Part shown: one piece after another, positions 1 to 7,457 of the stretch
Position numbering within the stretch: position 1 is the stretch's first letter
How the letters are laid out: each line of letters starts with the position of its first letter
Source: Larix sibirica
Lineage: Eukaryota; Streptophyta; Pinopsida; Pinales; Pinaceae
Length of the DNA: 10,797 bases
Direction: 5' to 3'
Assembly: GCA_004151065.3 (NCBI GenBank)
Contig: NWUY0300103936.1
Location: 2,477 to 13,273 of the forward strand
Program-made: the position numbers and the translations under genes
Notes under the pieces: generated by a model
Told to the model about the DNA's origin: nothing
The model's input: only the letters and a program-made list of their open reading frames with translations
Databases searched by the model: none

Positions 1-2
1 TA

Positions 3-58
3 GAAAATTCCATCTCTAGAAAGTCCCTAGAAGGTTCTACCTACTAGAAAGTTGCTTC
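3..58 (+). promoter_or_regulatory. Heat-shock-element-like GAA/TTC cluster
   Basis: Two exact nGAAnnTTCn units are present (GAAAATTC at 3-10 and GAAGGTTC at 30-37). There is an imperfect unit at 19-26 (GAAAGTCC) and a further GAA (47-49) and TTC (56-58). The last motif is about 35 bp upstream of the TATA box at 93-99. Plant heat-shock factors bind arrays of this unit, but the spacing here is not a continuous 5-bp ladder, so function is inference. Confidence 0.35.
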
Positions 59-92
59 TCTAGGAAGTACCTAAGAGGTTTGAAAGAAATTG

Positions 93-99
93 TATAAAG
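93..99 (+). promoter_or_regulatory. TATA box of the putative LTR
   Basis: TATAAAG lies about 40 bp before an AATAAA signal (138-143), which is the short R-region arrangement common in plant LTRs. Confidence 0.4.
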
Positions 100-344
100 A
101 AGTAGAAGCAATGTAATGAGATGTCTTATGAAGTATCAATAAATTATTTTGTAGCAAGCATGGCTTGTGGAGTGATTCCTTCCATAAGGAATAATTAATG
201 GTGTTTCCCTACCTTAAGAGTTCTTTATATATTCGTGTATCCATTCTCTTGTGGATGCATTTGTGGTTATTTATAAAATTTAAGGGTTCTATATATTGTT
301 TGTGATTAAATGTATGGTTTAAGGATCACAATACTGGTCATTGT

Positions 345-935
345 TCTGCACCACAACTGACCTTAAAAGTTTTTCAAGAAATGCCAAATTATATAGGAGG
401 TTCATTTGTTTCCAAGTTGGAAAATATTCTCCATGCACTCTCCAATCAATGCCTTTTTTATTGAATGCCAGACACTAAATCCATCTTGCAGCACCCTAAG
501 CATTTCTTGTGTTCTTCAATTGTACAACTTCGACTGAAAAACTTCCATTATCCCTTTGAGATAGAGTGTGATGCTTCCAACTACACTATTAGGGTCATTA
601 TCAAACATGGAGGTCGTCCTATAACATATCATTTGAAAGTCTTATCTACAACCAAACTAAATTAAAGCATATTTGAATAGGAAATTTTTAGATTTTTGGA
701 TGTTAAAACATAGGTATCTTTATTTGCTATGTAAAAAAACCATGCTCCACACAGATCTACAATTCACAATTCACCCTTTTCAATTCACAATCTAAGCTTC
801 AGGAGGAGTGTCACCTCAAATGGGTTGCCTACATCCAACAATTTCATTTCATCCTCAAATACAACAAGAATTCACACAATCAAGTAGAAAATCTAATTAG
901 TTGTCCACCTAGCATGATATTGCAACTTTTAGAGG
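345..935 (+). pseudogene. Ty3/Gypsy reverse transcriptase end and RNase H, decayed
   Basis: From about 350 the translation passes through a recognisable RT connection (LKSF, then YRRF near 400). It enters a 66-codon open stretch (465-665) containing the RNase H start motif PFEIECDASNYTI and GGRPITYH, the standard Gypsy pattern in which the first Asp of RNase H lies in the CDAS motif. After a frame change it resumes at about 800 with KLQEECHLKWVAYIQQFHF and ends near 920 with a SCPPSMIL stretch matching the usual LSRPP-type end of RNase H. Only the open stretch is continuous; stops and indels break the rest. Gag, protease and most of RT are missing, so it is a relic and not expressible as a polyprotein. 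Family assignment rests on motif order recalled from knowledge of the family. Confidence 0.85.
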
Positions 936-1089
936 TTATAGTGTCATTTTTGGTGACTAGAAACAACAATATGTCTTTGATCTAGTGATTGCAATTATTA
1001 TATATTCTTTGTGCAACACCCTACTACAATGAACCGAATGTCAATTATGGATTACATATTACAAGAGGGATGGTTTTATCCCTTGCAAC

Positions 1090-1800
1090 ATATTTATGTA
1101 CCCAATATTGAGGTCCATTTGTTGCTAATCAAGGAAGCACATTATTCACTCTATGGGTGACACTTTAGAATCTAGAATACTTTATTTCATTTGTAGAAAC
1201 ATTTCTATTTTCCTTATATGTCACAATGATTTTGTGACTCTGTGAGGCATTATGCCTTGTGTAGCAAAATAAGCCTACAAATTGCAATCTTGGATTATAG
1301 AAACCACTTCCACTTCATACACATCATTGGGAGGATATAGATTTTATTTTGCGATTTCCATTGACCCTCCAGAAACATGATTGTTTATTTTGTTTTAGTA
1401 TGCTATTTTTCAACTTAGATGACCTTATTCATGCAATGTAACTAGAAAATTACTTCATAGAAAACATCAACCTTGATTTCCCACCATGTTTAGATAGAGT
1501 TTTTCCTTCCTCACACTATCACTTATGATATGGATGATCATTTTTCTAGCATTTTTGGAAGGGTCTTTGACACATTTTGGAGTGCAAACTACAATTCTCT
1601 ACTTCTTTCCAACCCCAATATGATGACCAAATCAAGGTGGCCATTCGAATCTTGGTCCAATTTCTATAGACAAGAATAGGTGGTGGGATAAGGCATTACA
1701 CTATAACAACACAAGTGCACTTTGTCATGGGATATTCTCTTTATGAATCCTATTATGGGTAGCAACCAAATGCCCCTTTTGTGTTCCCAAACACCTTACC
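1090..1800 (+). pseudogene. Ty3/Gypsy integrase (zinc finger and core), decayed
   Basis: Following RNase H in the correct order, one frame from about 1137 reads AHYS, then HF, then KHFYFP, then LCSK, the HHCC zinc-finger layout of Gypsy integrases. It continues into a block resembling the start of the catalytic core (around 1310-1440), where the family has its PWESISMDF and GHDYLFVVVDRFSKM motifs. Further pieces of the core are visible at about 1510-1800, including a stretch like the SPFE.YFG.QPNAP segment (about 1735-1790). In-frame TAG and TGA codons replace residues throughout; several fit C-to-T change, as at the CAG-like position near 1195. Inactive. Confidence 0.8.
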
Positions 1801-2029
1801 AAATCCTACTTTATAGTAACAAATCAACACCCAAAAGCAAGCCATTACATTTGTTTAAGGTTTGGTCCATCTTCATATCTACGTACATATCACCCTTAAA
1901 AGTAACCAGTCACACATCAATATGTTGTGTGATCACCATCATATCGCTACATCCTTCTAGGTTAGTGATAAGGTCTAGCTATATCTTCTAAAATAATGCT
2001 TTCAAGGAACTAAACATCATAAGATTCAT

Positions 2030-2404
2030 CCACTCCGTTATAGACCATTTTTGGATTTTGTAGCAATTAAGTGAAAATGCCTTCAAAATGTAGCTTTTAG
2101 TGCAATTGGGTTAATTCATCTAGTGGTCAATGTCTCCCAACTAAAGCTATACGAGGCTTCCCAGCTAAATGAATACATTCACATCTCTCATTTGATGGAA
2201 ACATTCAATATTTCCAACCCCTGTTGAACAGTGATACTTTGATAGAGGTGATATATTAATCCATTGCATTATCACTACGTACCCCATGGGAAACAAGGGT
2301 AAACTACCAACCTAAGGTAAATATTTTATGCCATATGACTTTACTACTTGTTTATATGTCATCTTGTTTCATAAGTGGCGACACATCTTAGAAAAAGGAT
2401 GAAA
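2030..2404 (+). pseudogene. Ty3/Gypsy integrase C-terminal tail and possible chromodomain, decayed
   Basis: The segment reads ENAFKM, then LVQLG, then VNVSQLKLYEA-like residues (about 2065-2160). This is the conserved tail that follows integrase in chromovirus-type Gypsy elements (F.L.LP......V.NV..LK.Y). After about 110 bp a second weaker block near 2280-2400 contains KGKLPTK and ISGDTS, similar to the chromodomain end of these polyproteins. Stops and frameshifts are frequent. The chromodomain part is less certain than the integrase tail. Confidence 0.6.
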
Positions 2405-2740
2405 TGTTACAGAATCCAAGAGAGGGAGAAGTAGAAGGAAAGTGATGCTATAATATATAATTAGTGCATTTAAGAAGTAGTTAGGTTTTTTAATTAAAAT
2501 AAAGGGGAATCACATTGCCAAAGTTAACTGCATCATGTTGTATCGGCCTATAAAAGAAGGTTATTGCTATGTATTAAACTAATTTTGAGTTAATAGAACT
2601 GTTTGAAATTCTTCATTGTTTCACATGTTTACATATCATAGACAATTTGTGGGAATATTGATTTATCTTACAACCACAAGGTTAGATCTAAGCTTTATAA
2701 TTTGTTGTGTATCTATATTTATGACGGATTGAAAAGTTGA
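2405..2740 (+). mobile_element. Probable 3' LTR of the Gypsy relic
   Basis: The sequence TGTTAC begins right where polyprotein similarity stops and is preceded by a purine-rich stretch (GAAAAAGGATGAAA), as expected of a polypurine tract and a TG-starting LTR. It contains a TATA box (TATAAAAG, 2549-2556) about 145 bp in. No second LTR copy is present, so the right end (about 2660-2740) cannot be fixed. The purine-rich run at 2420-2442 with TGATGC after it is an alternative start. Confidence 0.45.
2549..2556 (+). promoter_or_regulatory. TATA box in the Gypsy LTR
   Basis: TATAAAAG in a GGCC-preceded context sits inside the LTR candidate. It is probably the ancestral LTR promoter; present activity is unknown. 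Confidence 0.4.
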
Positions 2741-2769
2741 TCATTGTACACTCACTGTATAACAACAAA

Positions 2770-3000
2770 AATGATTTAATGTATGTGATGGCTACCTTAG
2801 AGTTTACATTTAGTGTGGTAGAAGGATTTCATACTCATAGGTTTTATAGATTTAGATGGGGTAAGCTAGGTTGATGATAAGAAATCCATTATATGGGTAC
2901 ATTTTTAGACTTGGCATAGATGTAATGTCATTGTAGTATGAGGTAGCAGTACATGCAACTTGTGAGTTATATTGGTTGAAGAGAATGCTTGCTAACCATA
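2770..3000 (+). pseudogene. Ty1/Copia RNase H fragment, decayed
   Basis: In one frame, GFIDLDG is followed after a stop by VDDKKS (2870-2887), the Copia RNase H signature (family pattern GY.D.DWAG..DD.KSTSGY). After a frame change, EVAVHATCELYWLKRML (2940-2990) matches the conserved AEAEY.A...A..E..WL..ML helix. Two frames and internal stops show that it is dead. Similarity stops near 3000, and no LTR or polyprotein end follows. It lies directly after the Gypsy LTR candidate, so it is either an older host sequence into which the Gypsy inserted or an independent scrap. Confidence 0.75.
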
Positions 3001-4298
3001 ATAATAATAAAACGTTAAAAATTGGGCAGAATCATTATATAATTCTATATTAAAAAAAAATCAACATACATCTATCTTAACCCCTAATCTTTTAAATACT
3101 CATTACATCTCTATGTCTTTTGATTCATGTAGATGCTTATTAAGACATATATATGGTAATTTAACCACATTCCACTATTTTTATAAAGGTGTACCTAAAT
3201 TAGCAAAGAATTGTGTATTTTCAATTAAAATAAATATGAAGTTAAATTAGCTTTCTAAAGAAAATATAAAAAATATGAATGTATACCACATAACACTAAT
3301 TTAGATTTGTTATTTAATAAAGGTTAATCTATATTTCTCCATTAATAATATTTGGTATATACCATAAATTAATTATAAAACATAAATTAATTTATTATAA
3401 GAAAGTTAGTAAAGGGTTGATAATAGTAATAATGAGAGTTTTATATCCTTTCGACAAACAATAAATGATAGTGGATAATGAATAATGAATATACAATAAA
3501 AATATTAAATTATCATTGTAATGGAACATTAAAAGGTTTTGGTAGTTAGAAACCTTCATTTTAAAAGTTAAATTAGTTTCAATTATTTCAAATAAAACCA
3601 CAATGATAATGTACTTATAATATAAAATATTCTAATGACATAATGTAAAAGATGTTTTAACCTAAAATACTAGTATATAAGGATATTTAATTTTTAAAAT
3701 TATGTTTAATTAAATTTGATATTTTAAAAATAAAATTAATGTAATTTTTAATATGATTATTATTAATGATTACCATCATTTAGAATTATTAGACAATAAA
3801 ATATATGTTATAGAATTATTAGACAATAAAGTATATATTATGTCATTATCATATAAGTTAAAATTTGTTTTAAATTAGTTTTGATTAGGTTTTAAATAAA
3901 TATAAATAAAATTAAATAAATGATAGAAAAAGACACTTCTAAACTTTTGAAATCAACAAACACTTTATCTATTAAATATGATATACGTTACATTTAATTA
4001 CATTCTCTACAATTTATTGTACAAACATGTACATTTACCTTCAAGATTCTTATCATTTACCATCATTCACATTGAAATAGGGAAATAGGGAATTGGGTCA
4101 CACATTTAGTCCAATAAAACCTAACAAAAGATTGAATTTAGTAGTTAAATTGACTAGTCTTATGAGATGTATCCTCATCAAAATTTGATATTTAAATGAA
4201 TAATAATGAGAATCCAAAGTATGATTTTATGTCTTTATGGATTTTATTTTTAAACTTTTTATCTTATTTTATAATTGCAATAGTACACATATATTAAA
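3000..4298. other. AT-rich spacer, no gene seen
   Basis: This is very AT-rich DNA with frequent stops on both strands. The longest minus-strand reading frame (3395-3601, 68 codons) is a hydrophobic, Ile/Leu/Tyr-rich translation of the kind produced by AT-rich DNA and matches nothing I recognise. The only structure noted is the 30-bp tandem pair at 3781-3840. Confidence 0.6.
3781..3840. repeat. Tandem duplication, 2 x 30 bp
   Basis: Two adjacent 30-base copies (3781-3810 and 3811-3840) start TAGAATTATTAGACAATAAA and differ at only two positions near their ends. Function unknown. Confidence 0.95.
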
Positions 4299-4329
4299 AT
4301 TGTTGAACTCAATGGAAAAAAAAAGAAAA

Positions 4330-4337
4330 GGACCCAC
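4330..4337 (+). promoter_or_regulatory. Class I TCP-type site GGACCCAC, copy 1
   Basis: Exact match to the class I TCP consensus GGNCCCAC. It lies in the first copy of the duplicated block, about 190 bp upstream of the TATA box at 4518. Binding is inferred from the consensus only. Confidence 0.4.
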
Positions 4338-4419
4338 TAAAGTTGGTAGGAGGAAAAAGCAACATAGAACTACTCAATAGCAATATGAAGATTGTTGAAC
4401 TCTAATGGGAAAGAGAAAA

Positions 4420-4427
4420 GGACCCAC
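4420..4427 (+). promoter_or_regulatory. Class I TCP-type site GGACCCAC, copy 2
   Basis: A second exact GGNCCCAC match, 90 bp after the first, in the second copy of the block. Its conservation while neighbouring bases changed could reflect function or just a recent duplication. Confidence 0.4.
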
Positions 4428-4517
4428 TAAAGTTGGTAGGAAGAAAAAAGCAACATAGAACTACTCAATTGCCATATGAAGGGGTGAAAAGGTTGCCTTG
4501 TCTATGTTATGTCCTTG

Positions 4518-4524
4518 TATAAAT
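4518..4524 (+). promoter_or_regulatory. Candidate TATA box for the OFP gene
   Basis: TATAAAT lies in a less AT-rich local context (TCCTTG before, GGGACA after) about 296 bp upstream of the ATG. It would place transcription start near 4550 and give a leader of about 265 nt. TATA-like words are common in this window; position and context favour this one. Confidence 0.4.
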
Positions 4525-4573
4525 GGGACACATATAGTTAGGTAGTGAATAGGATATAAGCCATCCTAAAGTC

Positions 4574-4678
4574 ATGTTGAAGTGGAGTGAGTTAGAGGAA
4601 TCCACATTCAAAGAAAGGTGGCCAATGGCCAAAGATGAAGGAGCACGTTTTGGATATGCTTATCCTATTTTAATTTAA
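4574..4678 (+). CDS. Candidate 34-codon upstream ORF in the OFP leader
   Basis: ATG (G at -3) to TAA, 34 codons, beginning MLKWSELEEST and ending YAYPILI, with charged residues in the first two thirds. It is in the same frame as the OFP ORF but is separated from it by its own stop and by a TAA at 4775-4777. It lies inside the leader predicted from the TATA box at 4518. A second short uORF (4711-4749, 12 codons, different frame) follows. If transcribed, these would be expected to reduce main-ORF translation. I recognise no conserved uORF peptide, so it may be a chance ORF. Confidence 0.25.
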   Translation: MLKWSELEESTFKERWPMAKDEGARFGYAYPILI

Positions 4679-4813
4679 AATTACCCTTCCTAAGGTCCAT
4701 CACTTAGTTCATGTGTCCAACTCAAGGCAAAACCCTAATAATAAAATAAAAAGTTTTGTGGGTTGTGGACAAACTAATTGCCTAAAAGCAGGGCAAGAGA
4801 TCGGGGGGGACAA

Positions 4814-5500
4814 ATGCTGATCCCAAAGGCAGGAAGGCGTTTATTTTCTCGGGTCAAGCGGTTTCTGCGTCGCCGGACCGTTGAACCCATTAAAGACCTT
4901 CTCCTCGGCGGATACCAGAGGCTCCCCAAGGCTTCTTCCTTCCTCGGCTTGGCATGCACCGAGCCCAAGATTCATGAGAGCTTCCTCGCCCACCAAAGTT
5001 TCAACAGTGATTTGTATGTTGAATCCATGAAAGAATCCGGTCACCTGAACAAATTACCCAATGACCTGCAGGCCTTGGATGATAATTCGGCCCAAACCGA
5101 ACCGGCCCCTACAGGCGATGGCAGAGATCGGGATCGGGAAGATATAATGGTCATTGGCAGCTTTCTTAACTTTGGAAATATCAGGAACGGGCGCCTGGTC
5201 GACAATAATGGAGGAACAGAATCCATGGGAATTAATGGTAGCAGAAAGCTGCCTGTCGATGGCTCCGACAAAGCAAATTCTAATGAGCTTCGACCGCTAT
5301 CGGCTTCGTCAAGTTTAGCGGAATCGAAGGCGGAAGCGTGCGTTATATTTGAGCGGAGGTTGAAAGAAATGGTGATGGAGCACGACGACCCGCAAGACTG
5401 GTTGGATATACACGAGTTTCTCTACTATTATTCTCGCCTTACCTGCCCTTTCTATATTGATATGGTTAACAACTTTTTCATGGATATTTGTAGAGGTTAG
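4814..5500 (+). CDS. OFP: OVATE family protein (OFP, OFP17-like), transcription regulator
   Basis: A 228-residue protein from the first in-frame ATG (4814). An in-frame TAA lies upstream at 4775, and the codons between it and the ATG include only a non-standard TTG start. Residues 5-21 are strongly basic (RRLFSRVKRFLRRR), a possible nuclear localisation signal. Residues about 50-175 are polar and low-complexity. Residues 179-227 form the OVATE domain: FERRLKEMV, then DWLDIHEFLYYYSRL, then CPFYIDMVNNFFMDICR. The CP-F-DMV-FF-D-C spacing resembles the OFP17-type subgroup more than the classical ovate domain. OFPs are plant-specific nuclear regulators, mostly repressors, that bind KNOX and BELL homeodomain proteins; this role is family knowledge. 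I see no LxLxL repression motif. The start context is weak (C at -3 and +4). The reading frame is intact and richer in G+C than its surroundings. The stop overlaps a possible splice donor, so the true C-terminus may differ. Confidence 0.75.
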   Translation: MLIPKAGRRLFSRVKRFLRRRTVEPIKDLLLGGYQRLPKASSFLGLACTEPKIHESFLAHQSFNSDLYVESMKESGHLNKLPNDLQALDDNSAQTEPAPTGDGRDRDREDIMVIGSFLNFGNIRNGRLVDNNGGTESMGINGSRKLPVDGSDKANSNELRPLSASSSLAESKAEACVIFERRLKEMVMEHDDPQDWLDIHEFLYYYSRLTCPFYIDMVNNFFMDICRG

Positions 5501-5747
5501 TCTCTTTGATGTTTTGGTGCCATTCTGTAAAATTTCACTGTGGGGATTCTTTGGAATTTATCAGAACTGACAGAATAGAATAACAAGAAGGCTATGGCAA
5601 TCTGCAGAGTCTATTAATAATGTTATCAGTGTGGGGGAGATGCCCCCTTTGTGATTGTGTCTATGCAATATTGCTAATCCATTAAAGACAAACACAGATG
5701 TATCTTTTAGCTTGATAGAAACAGAAACTGATATATTCTGTTTCCAT

Positions 5748-6140
5748 TGTTTTGTTTTTTCTTACTGTTTGTGTTTGAATTCAGAGCAATTATAAATAAA
5801 TTATTTTAAAGTTGGTTGTTTTGTTTTTTCTTACTGTTTGTGTTTGAATTCAGAGCAATTATAAATAAATTATTTTAAAGTTGGTTGGGCTGTAATTCAG
5901 TGGGTAGGATGGATGGGATGTTGTTATGTAAGCGATCTAAATTCAATAATAATGCTAATCCATTATATTTTAGCTTAGAAACGAAACTGGTGTTTCCATT
6001 GTTTTGTTTTTTTCTTACCGTTTGTGTTTGTATTAAGAGCAATTATAAATAAATTATTCTAAAGTTGGTTGGGCTGTAATTCAGTGGTTAGGATGGATGA
6101 TGGATGGGATGATGTTATGTAAGCGATATGATTTCAATAA
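5748..6140. repeat. Nested tandem repeat 3' of the OFP ORF (69-bp pair plus diverged third copy)
   Basis: A 69-bp unit beginning near TTGTTTTGTTTTTTCTTACT is duplicated almost perfectly (about 5748-5816 and 5817-5885). A third, diverged copy lies at about 5998-6072. The second and third copies are followed by the same sequence, TTGGGCTGTAATTCAGTGG, with GGATGGATG and TTATGTAAGCGAT after it. Sequence before the first copy (GCTAATCCATT, then TTTTAGCTT and GAAAC) recurs before the third, at about 5953-5985. So a unit of about 184 bp was duplicated, and one copy was duplicated again internally. Each copy carries AATAAA. Confidence 0.9.
5795..5800 (+). terminator. Candidate poly(A) signal AATAAA, first of three repeated copies
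   Basis: AATAAA about 295 nt after the OFP stop, repeated at 5864-5869 and 6048-6053 by the tandem duplication. If the gene is intronless, these are the nearest consensus poly(A) signals. Such hexamers are common in AT-rich DNA, so the call is weak. Confidence 0.25.
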
Positions 6141-6410
6141 ATTAATGAAGAGTTAGTTGAGTTGTGATTTAGTAGCTGAAATAGAATACTGATATATAAA
6201 TATTTTAGTTTTGATAAGTTGAAAGTTTTTTTAATGTGAAATAAAGTGTTTAATTTTTAAAATCAATTTAGCATGACATAAAAATTTAATATATTTCATT
6301 GAAGGGTCAATCCAGTTGGGATTTGGGATAATCTAATTTGAGAGATTTTTCACAGTTATTCATTCTTCATCTCAATATATATAAAATAAATAAATTTAAT
6401 ATAAAGTTTT

Positions 6411-6503
6411 AAGATTAGTTTAATTGTTAAGACATATTGTTTATCATTTTTATTATTTATAAAACAGGCATAGCATAAAAGACAATCAAAACTCTCATCT
6501 TTT
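6411..6503 (+). repeat. Possible decayed tRNA-derived SINE fragment
   Basis: TAGTTTAATTG (6416-6426) fits the pol III A-box pattern TRGYNNANNNG. AATCAAAAC (6484-6492) fits the B-box pattern GWTCRANNC at all but the first base. The gap is about 57 bp and T-rich sequence follows. The tRNA-like wording (TTAATTGTTAAGACAT, then TCAAAACTCTCATC) is suggestive, but no second copy or target-site duplication was seen. Confidence 0.25.
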
Positions 6504-6705
6504 TAGGTGATTTTGGGATAAAAACCAGTTAAATTTCTTGCTGGAAATTGTTATTTTCGCAATTTTGTAATTTTTGCAATAGAGATTGCTTGATCTAGAT
6601 TAATTGCTCAATTTTAAAACTACCCAAATGATTGAAATTTTGGCAAAAATTGCTCTGCCGGATTCTCGGACGAGTCGGGGACCTTTTGGTTAACCCTTAT
6701 ACATG

Positions 6706-6722
6706 TCCCATGAAACATGGGA
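6706..6722. repeat. Short perfect inverted repeat, 7-bp arms and 3-base loop
   Basis: TCCCATG-AAA-CATGGGA. A compact hairpin in AT-rich sequence; no T-run follows to suggest termination. Function unknown. Confidence 0.7.
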
Positions 6723-7457
6723 AATATTGGTTATTTCTCATAAATTTCATTTTAAAAAAATATTATATTTGTATTGTTTTAGTTTGAAATTTTAATTATT
6801 TTTAATATAAATTTTAATATTATTTAGTTATAATAATAATGAAATTCATCTTTTTATATTGGTTTAAGGTAAAATAATATTATGTTTATATTTTGTTTGG
6901 GTTGAGGATTCTTTTTAGTGAAGTAAATGGATTAATTAATATTAACAAAAGTAGATGGATTGATTAATATTAACTGATTGATATTAAATACAATTTATTC
7001 AGTTTTTTTTTTAATTCAAAATAAATAATTTGGATTAATGATTTGGATTAGGGTGAGGGGAGATAATAAGTAAAACATATAAAAAAATCATTAACTTAAA
7101 ATGATTTGGATCCTTTTTTATTATATTTTTTTAATAATTATTGGAATTATAAATATAAGAAGTTGAAATAGCACAATCAAATGGTAATAGGGGCATTTAA
7201 AAATTGTTATGAATTCAAAAATAAAAATTCAATAATAAAAAATTGCAATTTTATTAAATATTATATAATTTATGATAAAAATGGTTCAAATATTATAACC
7301 TTTAAACTACCTCATTAAAATTAAGTCAAAATCATTTTCAATTTGTCAATATATACTTATATTAATCTTTAAAATTAAAATTTATATTAATATTTTAAAT
7401 TTACATATATACATATATTAATCAAAATTACATTTTAAATTTTGTTTATTTTGAATT

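Larger units (their letters stand above)
1..340 (+). mobile_element. Probable LTR fragment (U3 end, R, U5), truncated at window start
   Basis: The stretch has the order expected of a plant LTR read on the plus strand: a block of GAA/TTC motifs (3-58), a TATA box (TATAAAG, 93-99), an AATAAA poly(A) signal (138-143), then a T-rich tract resembling U5. It shares no obvious similarity with the LTR-like sequence after the Gypsy remnant (from 2405), so it probably belongs to another element. No clear terminal CA plus primer-binding site is visible, so the right border near 340 is a guess set by where Gypsy coding similarity begins. The left end lies outside the window. Alternatively it is ordinary spacer with chance motifs. 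Confidence 0.4.
4299..4481. repeat. Tandem duplication, 92 + 91 bp, in the OFP upstream region
   Basis: Copies at 4299-4390 and 4391-4481 both begin ATTGTTGAACTC and end with a CATATGAAG- or AATATGAAG-like sequence. They share a long nearly identical middle (AAAAGGACCCACTAAAGTTGGTAGG and CAACATAGAACTACTCAAT). Each carries GGACCCAC followed by a GTTGGTAGG element. The block ends about 37 bp before the TATA box, so the duplication doubles possible promoter elements of the OFP gene. Confidence 0.95.
6141..7450. other. AT-rich spacer (or intron interior), no gene seen
   Basis: No convincing reading frame on either strand. Local structures are a possible SINE scrap (6411-6503), a small GC-rich island (6655-6690), a hairpin (6706-6722) and an imperfect 28-bp tandem pair (6927-6982, ATGGATTRATTAATATTAAC). 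Long stretches of A/T with homopolymer runs make up the rest. Confidence 0.5.

Noticed and set aside
1-340. 5' LTR of the same element as the Gypsy relic
   Set aside because: Its sequence around TATA and AATAAA does not resemble the LTR candidate after 2405.
1722-1991. 89-codon plus-strand frame as an independent gene
   Set aside because: It lies within the decayed integrase core; the first part is a shifted reading of integrase and the rest is unrecognisable.
3395-3601. 68-codon minus-strand frame
   Set aside because: Ile/Leu/Tyr-rich translation of AT-rich DNA with no family resemblance and no regulatory context.
4778-4813. Non-ATG extension of the OFP protein by 12 residues
   Set aside because: It begins at TTG, which is not a normal plant start; the first in-frame ATG is at 4814.
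4774-5271. Three minus-strand frames (4774-4968, 4841-5044, 5041-5271)
   Set aside because: They overlap the OFP ORF on the opposite strand and are explained by its less AT-rich composition.
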